Source: Marchantia polymorpha subsp. ruderalis (Eukaryota > Streptophyta > Marchantiopsida > Marchantiales > Marchantiaceae). Taken from it: DNA of 64,000 nt. The DNA is taken from the NCBI GenBank assembly GCA_037833965.1, contig AP031358.1, positions 17,058,001 to 17,122,000 on the forward strand, given 5' to 3'. This document shows, piece after piece, positions 52,112 through 60,633 of this stretch. Under the pieces are notes generated by a model. The model saw only the letters and a list, made by a program, of their open reading frames with translations, did not search any database and had not been told where the DNA came from. Numbering within the stretch: position 1 is the first letter of the stretch; the number at the start of each line of letters is the position of its first letter. The position numbers and the translations under genes are program-made.

Positions 52112-53480
52112 CCTGTCAATTTTCCGCCACCAAGCAAATATTTTCAATAAAACCCGCATTTGAGTTAAAATTCTTGTCATCTGGTTTGGACGGAGAACTT
52201 GGAACTCCAAGTACTCTAATGTTTTTCGTACTCTCGGCCGAAACATGACATTATATTATACTAGCCCAGGATACTCGATCTCACGAGTAATTATATTCGT
52301 GTCTAGGATGTTGTAAGGTAAATTCAGTAGCAGAAAATTTCACGAAAATTTCACGATGGACTTATATTAGTATTGGCGATACAGCTCAAGTTTCTGATAC
52401 ACTCGTTGTGACACCCAGGGATTTATAATTCAAAATCCAGATCTTGGCATTCGAAATGTATTGTAGTGCACCACAAATTCTGAGAGAAGTTGAATTTTCT
52501 TGGATTTTTAGAGATCCATTTATAATTGATATCTCAAATGAGTTGATAATGGCAGAATATGTTCTTGTTTCTTCAATTTACAGTTGGAATCAATCTCCAT
52601 TCAGTCTTATCTCGGTCGATGAGATATTTAATCTAATAAACTGAGCAGTTCGAGGCTTCGTGCTGGCCAACAGGCTCAGATCCAGTCTAATTCTCACCTC
52701 ATAATTTGGGTAATATATGAATTGGGCAAAAGGCTCTAATCAGGATGTATATCCTTACAATGTCGATGATTAAGATGACCATCAAATTCAACATGAACAC
52801 AAACTTTCAACAAAATTTGACCTCACTGGTCCAGGTTAACGGTGATGATACGTGCGGCCAGGACCGTAAGTTTCATTGATCTCTTACGGCGCACCCGTAT
52901 AATATTCTAGAAGTGGAAGAAAGCTATCTGATTTAGAATCACAGTACCCAATGATTTCAAGGCGATCACGCTTGCAGTGCGGTTGGGTGATAGAGAGAGA
53001 GAGCTGTTGTATTTCAGTCTGAGGTTTTTCAGTATTATAACACAGAAAGCAACAGAGGTAGAGTTTCTATTTGCATCTGGTTTTCCAGGCTTGAAGCATT
53101 GTTGAACATTAAAGAGTATTGAGTCCGATTTTTATAAAATACTGTCCAATGAGCAATAATTCTCGGAATCTGCCTTGAGCTAATTTATAAATTCTTGGTG
53201 GCTAATTTATAAATTCTTGGCTTTTTTTAGAAGAAAAGACCTTATGAACTTACCAAAGACAACCCTCCTTTATGTTCAAATTTTGGCTAAAATCCAGAAA
53301 GGTGTGACCTATATACTACAATGCATTCAATGAATGTGAATTACCCACACAAAGGCCTAGGTTTGATCTGTAGGTCTCCTCAGACATTTGCAGAAGAGCG
53401 ATTCCGTATGTTTTCTACAAACGGGTACTGTGAAGCTTTACTTTCACAGCTCGCAGCACAGAAAAATGGCTAGAACCATA
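52112..53480. other. Host intergenic DNA
   Basis: AT-rich, with short frames only. A 66-codon plus-strand frame at 52444-52644 has no recognisable motif. A short direct repeat (gctaatttataaattcttgg) lies at about 53178-53221. I see no convincing gene. Confidence 0.5.
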
Positions 53481-53485
53481 CAACT

Positions 53486-53791
53486 TCACACATGTGTAGA
53501 TAATGAGAGACGCAGTCCATCGCCAACAGTTCCGCGAAAGGAACCGATCTTCTGAATAATGACTGCCTGAAAGTTTCGGATCACAAACTGGCCAGCATTG
53601 GCAGGGACTGTGGCCAGCAGGTGCAATGCGCCGTTCCGAATCTGGAAGATCAGAACTTCAACGGGGCAAAGACTGGTGACTGTGATAACTGCCTTCGCTT
53701 CTGCTGGTGGGGGCTGGGCAGAATCTCGGCTCCATGCTGTGAGGATGACAGCCAAAGCTGCAAACAAGAGGACGGTAGTCTTGGTGACCAT
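53486..53791 (-). CDS. Small secreted protein, unrecognised
   Basis: 101 codons from ATG 53791, which sits in a good plant start context (GCCATGG), to the stop at 53486. The first 25 or so residues form a typical signal peptide: MVTK, then the hydrophobic run TVLLFAALAVILTAW, then polar residues. The mature part is short, rich in Val/Ile/Ala, with a single Cys (SLCPVEV), so not a Cys-knot peptide. It may be a beta-rich cell-wall or apoplast protein, but I do not recognise a family. A TATA-like box lies about 126 bases upstream. A second copy of the 5' flank is at 55890-56150. The opposite strand also has a short Cys-rich frame, judged less likely. Confidence 0.5.
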   Translation of the reverse strand: MVTKTTVLLFAALAVILTAWSRDSAQPPPAEAKAVITVTSLCPVEVLIFQIRNGALHLLATVPANAGQFVIRNFQAVIIQKIGSFRGTVGDGLRLSLSTHV

Positions 53792-53869
53792 GGCTGCGGC
53801 TGCAGATGCAAGTGAGAGCACTGATACTATGCTGAATTAGCTTCTGAGTCGAATGCGTGTGAGCGATGG

Positions 53870-54190
53870 TGAAAGAGAAGTTCGATCCAGTGCATCAAAC
53901 AATAAGCGCATTCTTGCTTTTTATGTACCAACGATAATGCAGACGGTTGGAATTTTCAGCTGTCGTAGATTTGAGTCTTCCTTCTCTCTTCAGAAACCGA
54001 GTCCCAGCCAACGGTGCACGCTTTAGCTCCTCATTCATGCACTCTTAATCACGTAGACGAACCAATGTTTTTTGCATATTCGAGGAATGTGCACTTCTTT
54101 CCCTTAACTTCCAAAGTTGACCTCAAACGACAAACAACTAACATTGATGATTTCTTCCTTTGCAAAAAAGCCATGAATCTAACTTCAACA
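53870..54190 (-). repeat. Host duplication, copy 1 (5' flank of the small secreted protein gene)
   Basis: Shares gcgatggtgaaa, aataatgcagacggttg-type, gagtcccagcc and cattcatgcac segments in the same order with 55890-56160, at moderate identity. Confidence 0.55.
53917..53924 (-). promoter_or_regulatory. TATA-like box of the small secreted protein gene
   Basis: ATAAAAAG on the minus strand, about 126 bases before the ATG at 53791. The duplicated flank has CTATATAATC (55930-55921) at the corresponding place. Confidence 0.4.
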
Positions 54191-54194
54191 TATG

Positions 54195-54755
54195 AAAGCT
54201 GATGAGTATTTTGACTCTGCTCTCCGTATTTTGATCTTGATGGTAAATGAAACTTTGACCATGAGAATGTAATTCAAATAGAACGGTTACTGCTTGACTT
54301 TCTTCTTCTTCGGAATCGAAGTCGTAAAAGGTAGAATATAACTGTCCTTATGTCTAAAATGCCCCTACATTTGGAATGACGTGAGAAATTTCTCCCTCAT
54401 CCGGCTCCCATAGGAGACTAGAGGAATGATCAAAGGCATCTAGGTAGACCAGAGGCGGCTAGTCTCCCAGTTATGCAGTAGTTTTATCGGGTGATACTAC
54501 CGATTTTGGCGTTAAGCTGCATGAAGCGGGTCATAGTACTGATTCCTCCCCACGCACGGTCTCATCAGTAGATCCTGAATATCCTGTAACGTAATTAGGC
54601 CTTTTTGGTTTGGAGTTAGATCCTCTGCGGGTCTATTCACTCTGTGTAGTGTGGGGGACTCCGTGGTCTCCTGACTCTTCTCATTAATTATTCATATTTT
54701 CGGGGCTTTACCGTACCCTCTTATAATCCCGGAATATGAGGACTTACGCTTGAGG
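54195..54755. other. Host intergenic DNA
   Basis: No gene evident. An inverted repeat ggagactag..ctagtctcc spans about 54412-54469. The block 54380-54740 is slightly richer in GC than its surroundings and could be an old insertion of unknown kind. Confidence 0.35.
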
Positions 54756-54756
54756 G

Positions 54757-55142
54757 CTAGTACTCATCTTTATAAGGAGTGTGAAAGTGGAATGAATGTT
54801 GTAACCTCCGATTTAATTTTCGTTTCTCGCACTTAGGACTGAAGTCTTGGGATAATGATGAGACTTTATTACAATCTGGATAAGTTTCACCTTCAATGGT
54901 AGATACTCTGTTATTGTTAAGATACAGTAAAGCAGCCGTCATGTGTTTTTCCATGTTCTTTATAAACATCGTCCCCATGCACGTACAAGAAAGCACGATG
55001 AGAAGCAATAATATTTAGACTTCAAGAGAACTGTGTAAATGTTGGAGATGTGACTCTCGAGAACAGCTCTAATATCTCCCTTTCTACGTCCACTGGCATT
55101 TCTCATTAAGATCAAATGCCACTTTTGGCCTTCATATGACAC
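54757..55142 (-). pseudogene. Degenerate host segment B (one of three copies)
   Basis: Two overlapping minus-strand frames (55142-54960 and 55008-54757) share KGDI.AVL and GETY motifs with the frame at 56643-56329. The DNA around it (tttataa.catcg.., atatctcccttt..gtccactggca, and the downstream block 55200-55480) matches segment C. The protein is not recognised. The frames do not agree between the copies, so this looks like a decayed tandem duplicate. Confidence 0.4.
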
Positions 55143-55259
55143 ATTTCCCAGTCTTCATCAAGAGCGACTTTCCACCGTACAATCAAGAAACGTGCTAAAG
55201 TAGCTAATTCTTGTAAGTGGACTCGAAAGGGAAGCTATGATTATCCTGTCGACTACGGA

Positions 55260-55735
55260 TCAAAGCATCTTTCGTTGGAAAGTATGTTAATAATTGCAAG
55301 AGTTATCTTCATCGAACCTGCAGTTCCAATAATTACATTAGTGTATCAGATGGTTGATCTGTTAAAGACTGCATGGCTTATCCTTTGTTCTGCTTTTTAC
55401 GGTTTACGTATATATCCAACCCAATGCAAGAAAAGTTCACCATTCGTCGCTGAGATGGATGAGAAATAAAGTTTGAAATTTAAGGCCTGAAATTTCCATT
55501 TATATTTGCTCAAAAAGGTATTAGATAAAATATCAGTTCATTCGAACTTCATAGATAATACAAGACCATGATTAAACTCCATCAGCATATCTTTTTATAG
55601 CTTTCGTTGTTAGATAGATAAAATACTAGTCCTCCAAAATTCACGAGATTAGCACTCTGTATCTTTCGCTTCGTTTAAATCAACCATCTGTGGAATAGTT
55701 GCACGACTATGAGAACTACCTAATCTGCAATTCAT
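55260..55735. other. Host intergenic DNA, downstream part of segment B
   Basis: Matches 56757-57060 with moderate identity (aaagcatctttc.ttggaaa, cagatggttgatctgt, gatgagaaa). No gene is convincing. Confidence 0.45.
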
Positions 55736-56160
55736 TTCAGATGATTCCTCACTGCACTAATACTTGGGACGGGCTTAAGTAATAATTTTCGTGAAATATC
55801 CTGGACTTGTTGGAACAGAATGTCATTTTCAGGCCGCGAGTACGCAAAACTGTCGAGTACTTGGATCGATGATCGATGATCGAGATCTTGGGCGATGGTG
55901 AAACAAAAGGGGATCCAATGGATTATATAGTGAATGGTCTCTTGTCTCGTGTGCACCAACAATAATGCAGACGGTTGAAAGAGGTTGAGCTTTCGTGGCA
56001 TCTGGTCTTTCTTCTTTCTTAAGAAAACGAGTTCCAGCCCACAGTGCACAATCTAACTCTTCATTGATGCACGTCGACCACGTATATGAACCATATATCT
56101 TCGTTCATGCACGAAATGGCATGAATCTTAGTTTTATAAAACATTTTATGACAACTAATG
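55735..56160 (-). pseudogene. Host duplication, copy 2: decayed relative of the small secreted protein gene
   Basis: The flank 55890-56160 matches the 5' flank of the gene at 53486-53791, with a TATA box CTATATAATC (55930-55921). A 105-codon minus-strand frame (56049-55732) crosses it but lacks the signal peptide, and resemblance to the copy 1 coding region is only slight (55770-55800). I take it as a broken or very divergent duplicate. Confidence 0.35.
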
Positions 56161-56328
56161 AGTATTCGTACGCGGCTATTATATCTTGATGGTGAATAGA
56201 ACTTTGTGCGTGCAAATATTACAAACGAAAACGTCAAAGCTTCAGTTTCGTCTTCTTCGGTATCGACATCCTACAATGTAGATTTGAAATGTGCTATTGT
56301 CCCTAGTATCAGAATGTCAGAATACATA

Positions 56329-56643
56329 TCAATATGAAGTGGAAGGAAAGCGGAACCACTTTTTGAGTTCCGATTCGATTTCCTTCTGAGTATCATAATG
56401 AAAGATTTGATAAGTTTCACCTGTAACATTAAATATTCTGATACTGTTATCTGAAGATATAGTTAGATCAGCGGTCATGGGTTTGTCCATGTTCTGTACA
56501 AGATCTCTATCTTTGTAAGTCCAAGAACGCGCGATCCACAGACTTAGGGGAATTATGTCGACGATGCGGATGTACCACTGGAGAACGACCTCAATATCTC
56601 CCTTTTTATGTCCAGTGGCAGTTTGATTGACATCAAATGACAT
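56329..56643 (-). pseudogene. Degenerate host segment C (one of three copies), with empty LTR site
   Basis: A 104-codon minus-strand frame (MSFDVNQTATGHKKGDIEVVLQ..) with no family I recognise. Segment A (41138-41427 continued at 46311) has the same DNA but its frame differs, and segment B is more diverged. It may be an exon of an old gene, now decayed. Just upstream (56645-56700) the sequence runs unbroken across the point where solo LTR I inserted in segment A. Confidence 0.4.
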
Positions 56644-56659
56644 GTTTGGACTCTATATA

Positions 56660-57140
56660 ATACCTTCCCGAGTCTTTGTCGGTTGCAACATGCCAACGTA
56701 CAACCAGAAAAGGGTTTAAAGAGATTTATAATGTAAGACGCCTGAAAAGGGACGCTATCATGTTAAAGCATCTTTCAATGGAAAATCTGACAGGCATTAC
56801 AACATTTATCTTTCATGGAACCTGTAGTTCCGAATCTTACATGAGTGAATCAGATGGTTGATCTGTCAACGAGTGCATGGCCTATCTTTAGTTCTGCTAC
56901 ACACCTTTTACGTGTAAATCTAAAACAATGCAAATGAAATTCATCTAATTAAATTCAGCATTCGTAGCGAGGTTGGATGAGAAACGGAGTGTCAAACTTC
57001 TATGTATCCGTGTTCACAGCGGTGTTAGATCAAGTATCAGTTGCTTCAAACCACCTAGACAATATACAGGACCAGTATTCAATGTATACAAAAAAATTTA
57101 GCTCGATATTGAATTTAATAGAGAAGACATTTGATAACCT
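56660..57140. other. Host intergenic DNA, downstream part of segment C
   Basis: Partner of 46311-46400 and of 55200-55600. Short frames only (an 80-codon plus-strand frame at 56977-57219 has no motif). No gene is called. Confidence 0.45.
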
Positions 57141-57231
57141 CGGTGGCAGGTGTTACATGGCGCATAATGTGGCAGGCGCGAACTGCCGGTCTTGCAGATC
57201 ATGGGTTCAGACTGGATGAGTGGAAGAAACA

Positions 57232-57281
57232 CTTCTGAAGGGACTATAATGGAGAGACCTCCATTATCTTCCCTCCAGAAG
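57232..57281. repeat. Imperfect hairpin 1
   Basis: cttctgaagggactataatggag pairs with ctccattatcttccctccagaag with a few mismatches, around a 4-base loop. It adjoins hairpin 2 and the STOP1-like fragment. Confidence 0.7.
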
Positions 57282-57290
57282 AAACAGAAA

Positions 57291-57318
57291 TCGGCTTCAC
57301 TATATATTGTGAAGCCGA
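57291..57318. repeat. Perfect hairpin 2
   Basis: tcggcttcac / gtgaagccga, a 10-bp perfect stem with an 8-base AT loop (tatatatt), directly left of the STOP1-like fragment. Confidence 0.85.
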
Positions 57319-57322
57319 CTTG

Positions 57323-57636
57323 CTACCTTCTAGATCTTAATCTCACGCAGAATCTCACGTTGCGCTTGCAGCCGACGTGCGGACTCGAGAACCTCTTGGG
57401 GATTTCCGGAGTCTGCTCGTCTATGGGCTTCTGGGGCCTGGCCAGAGCCTCGGGAGTTTTGTACTCGTCTCCGTGGCTCCTCATGTGCATCCTCAGGTTC
57501 GCGTCTCTCTTGAATCCCTTCCCGCACAACTCGCAGAAGTGAGTGTGCTCGGCCAGAATTTCCTGTCCGTCCAGTTCCACGAGCTGGTAAGAACCATCGA
57601 CCAGATTCTCGCCCTCCCCGTCATCGAACTCGTACC
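57323..57636 (-). pseudogene. STOP1-like C2H2 zinc-finger gene fragment
   Basis: Read on the minus strand from about 57636: [11 protein letters not shown].., then [14 protein letters not shown] leading into [21 protein letters not shown], a C2H2 finger (C-x2-C-x12-H-x3-H), then [13 protein letters not shown] and the start of the next finger ([12 protein letters not shown]). This is the signature of STOP1, the plant transcription factor for proton and aluminium tolerance. Only about 100 codons are present; after CKRN the frame leaves the family and stops, so fingers 2-4 are missing, as is the N-terminal region. GC content is much higher than in the flanks, and hairpins bound it on both sides, so it is probably a captured or transposed gene piece. 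Confidence 0.8.
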
Positions 57637-57672
57637 GAGAAGCTCCCCTAGGATCTAGGAGGGGAGCTTCTC
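57637..57672. repeat. Perfect hairpin 3
   Basis: gagaagctcccct (57637-57649) pairs perfectly with aggggagcttctc (57660-57672); the spacer is aggatctagg. It forms the upstream border of the STOP1-like fragment. Confidence 0.88.
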
Positions 57673-57679
57673 CTCCTAG

Positions 57680-58160
57680 ATCTCACGCCCATTTCCTGAT
57701 CCTCGGAACCGTGCGACCCCGAGGCCGAGTTCGAAGGAAACATGACGTCAGGAGAGGATCGATTGATTATTGATCGAGGCCTTGGCAGAACCTGCTCCCG
57801 ATCCAGCAGCCATGCGATCAAGGGATCAAGGCCGAGTTTTATAGCTTTTACATATTTCCCGTTATTGAGAACTATGTTTGTTCAGTATATGAGAGCTAGG
57901 AAGAACGAAATTTGACCGATATGTCAGTCGTCAGGTTCATCGGACTTAGATCAAAAATTGAATTTAGCGTCTCAAAAGTATCATTATACTGTTCGGACAT
58001 GATCCATAAATGAGAAGAACTGAAATGTCAGTTGGACAACTGATATTTCAGTGGTGTAAGACGTTTCTAGTCATCGATCTTCAGCCAAAGCTTATTTCAA
58101 AAATCCGTTAAGAACCTTGAAGCAAACGGCACTGGAGCGAAGTCATTTCACGGCGGGCAG
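57680..58160. other. Host intergenic DNA
   Basis: The first 60 bases on the minus strand (ATGTTTCCTTCGAACTCGG..) could be a displaced start of the STOP1-like piece. The rest is AT-rich without a gene that I can support. Confidence 0.4.
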
Positions 58161-58168
58161 GCAGCATC

Positions 58169-58431
58169 ATGGCGCTGAAGGGATCTGCAGTCGCGAGCAT
58201 CTGTGATCGCATCCATGATCTGTGTACGTTTTGTAACGAGGAGATGAATCTCCTCGGTACAAAACTCAAACAAATCATGCTCCAATGCCAAATAACGAGA
58301 ACATGGTTGAAGTCCTAAAAAAGATACGCGAGATTCTCCAGAAACCAACAGCACCAATCTTTCCCTTTTGCAAAAAACGAAGCTGCTCTCGTAGGATTTG
58401 CGGAGTTGTCGTTGATACGGAGATATACTGA
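58169..58431 (+). pseudogene. Helical N-terminal domain remnant, unrecognised host gene
   Basis: ATG at 58169 opens MALKGSAVASICDRIHDLCT.., 49 codons to TAA at 58316. Shortly before that stop, the next frame takes over with a matching helical pattern (NENMVEVLKKIREILQ) and runs to TGA at 58431, which suggests a frameshift within about 58285-58300. The alternating hydrophobic helices recall the N-terminal bundle of plant NLR or MLKL-like proteins, but I have no motif that proves it. Confidence 0.35.
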
Positions 58432-58439
58432 GCACACAC

Positions 58440-59098
58440 TGCACAAATGTGTCGCCTTCCTCTCCAGATTGAGTAATATGTGAATGAGATATCCTGAAAG
58501 AGGACTAAAAGGTCACATGCAGAGCTCATTCACTTCCCCCCTCGCAACCCATGTCTCCTCGGCACCGTGCAGCTGTTATTTGTGCTGCAAATGGAGAGTT
58601 AGCTTCCAATGCTGGCCTCGGCTGAGTTATCTTGTTATCTCATTCATAGCCATATCAATCTCAATGAATTGCGAGTGACTCGTTGAACTGTGCACGTGAG
58701 CGAGCTTCTTTGCAGAATCCACAAACTTGAGACGAAGGTTTATATTTAAGCTTGACCTTTAGGAGTCGAGGCCTGGTTGGATGTCATTAATATAGTCCAC
58801 TCGAGCATGTACAGTAAGTATCAGCGCATACGAGTGGATCTTCTTGTCATCATGCTACACTATCATCAGTAGGTCCGGTTGACTCCGGTTGGAGAGTTTC
58901 AGGCATTCCTGCTTGCTCGAGTTCAGGGTTTAAGCATCGGCGAGACGATGCATGTTGGGTAATTCAAGACGGTGATACGAGCTACCATCATCTTGAACTT
59001 CAAGTAGCTGCTTTTAGAACCTTCAATTAGTGTTGGTCCATGATCCATATTCTCGGTGGGTTGAAACTCTTTTCATGTGCCAGATTATCCAATTGTAT
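58440..59098. other. Host intergenic DNA
   Basis: Short frames only; no recognisable domain, RNA gene or repeat. It ends at the TG of the LTR piece K. Confidence 0.5.
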
Positions 59099-59677
59099 TG
59101 TAGTAACCCACCAAAGGCTAAAACTGCAATATAGCAACAAAAAGGTCGAATCCACATGGACAGAGTCAACACACAGAGTACTAAATGTAATGTTTTAATA
59201 AACTATTGAAGAGTTTGAATTCTCAGACGACTGTCACTCCCAGTATACTGCAAATGCTCAACTCTGAGGTCACTCGGAGGACGCACAGTGCAGCGTAGTT
59301 CACCCAACACACACCTGAAACTATAAAAGCACAACTCAGAGGTCGGTTAGGACCTCTACTTAAGATTAAGGGGAAAGTTTCTCACGAGTACCCTCAGAGG
59401 ATTTGCAGGTAGTGTTCCCCAACTCCGAATTGTTAACTCTAACTACTAGTGCAGAGCATCCGGGTTGGACTTCCTACTTCGGATGCGGTACCTTCGTCAA
59501 ACCGAAGTCACTCTCATGCGGTGAACAACACACTCAACTCACAAAACGCGTAGAGAATACAGAAATCCAAACTGAGGGAATATGTTGAGAAAAGATCCAG
59601 TGTCACAACTTAACAGTCTATTAACGAGTTTGAATTCTCAGGCACTAGTCATTCCCACAAATACTGCGGAGGCTACC
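59099..59677 (-). mobile_element. LTR unit K (subfamily III-like R-U5), left piece
   Basis: TGTAGTAACCCACCAAAGGC start, then R-U5 sequence closest to the older unit H (tagcaacaaaaaggtcgaatccacatgg). It breaks at 59677 where unit L begins; the rest would lie beyond the window. Confidence 0.8.
59673..59677. repeat. Presumed target-site duplication CTACC, left (unit L)
   Basis: Five bases before the TG end of unit L; the partner copy is outside the window. Confidence 0.5.
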
Positions 59678-60594
59678 TGTAATAACCCACCAAAGGCTAA
59701 AACTGCAATATGGTGGTAAAAAGATCGAACCCACAGGGACAGAGGCAACACACAGAGTAAAAAGTGTCACGTTTAACAGACTTTTGTAGAGTTTGAATTC
59801 TCAGGCAACTGTCACTCCCAGAAATACTGCAGTGCTCGACTCGGAGGCCACTCGGAGGATGCTCGACTCGGAGGATGCTCGGAGGATGCACAATGCAGCG
59901 TAGTCACTCAACACACACACACACACACACACCTGAAACTGGCAAAAGCACAACTCGGAGGTCGGTCAGGACCTACGCTTACGATTTCAGGGGGAAAGTA
60001 TCTCAAAAGTTCACTCAGAGGCTCTGCAGGTAGTGACTCCCACTCCGGCTTTTACAGCCCTTCCGCCAGGAACTAGCGTAGGGAACCCGGACTAGACTTC
60101 CCACTTCGGAACGAAGTCCCTCATACGCCGTGGACGTCACCCTCGACTCACACCAAGCGCATAGAGTACAGGCCCGACTGAGAACTCAACTGAGACACAA
60201 TCCAGTAACACACACACACAACCTGAATTGCAAACCAAGGCTTACACGAAGTAATAAAACTTCACTTTGGCATTTAGGGGAAACTTCCCGTAGGAGTACA
60301 ATCAGGATATGTCACTCGAAGGAGTAAGGGGGAACTGTTCAAGTCTCTAACTCGCAACCGGCTCTGAGCATCAGAAATCAACCGCAGGTGCAGATCCGCA
60401 CTACTCAAGTCTCTAACCGGGTACTAGCTCTAAACATTCAGCCGAAGGCCTTCAACTACAACATACGGTAACTTCGCTATGCTGTAGCTCCTCTACGTGG
60501 TGCCAGGACCAAGTGCACAAACACGTCAAGAAAGTGAGTTCCTGATCTGCACTTCCGAAACTGGAAGAGTCCCAAGGCAAAACGCCTTGAACTA

Positions 60595-60601
60595 CTTTAT
60601 A
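60595..60601 (-). promoter_or_regulatory. LTR TATA box (unit L)
   Basis: TATAAAG on the minus strand, 33 bases after the U3 frame. Confidence 0.6.
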
Positions 60602-60633
60602 CCCTCTAAGGTCCTAACTAACACTACGCTATC

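Noticed and set aside
53621-53815. Cys-rich 64-codon plus-strand frame opposite the small secreted protein
   Set aside because: No signal peptide, no upstream TATA on that strand, and the minus-strand frame has a better start context and signal peptide.
57156-57220. tRNA-like stretch (tggcgca.., ctgccggtcttgcag, gggttcagact)
   Set aside because: A box A-like and a box B-like segment and a 4-bp anticodon-type stem exist, but no acceptor stem closes and T33 is missing. It could be the head of a SINE; not enough to call.
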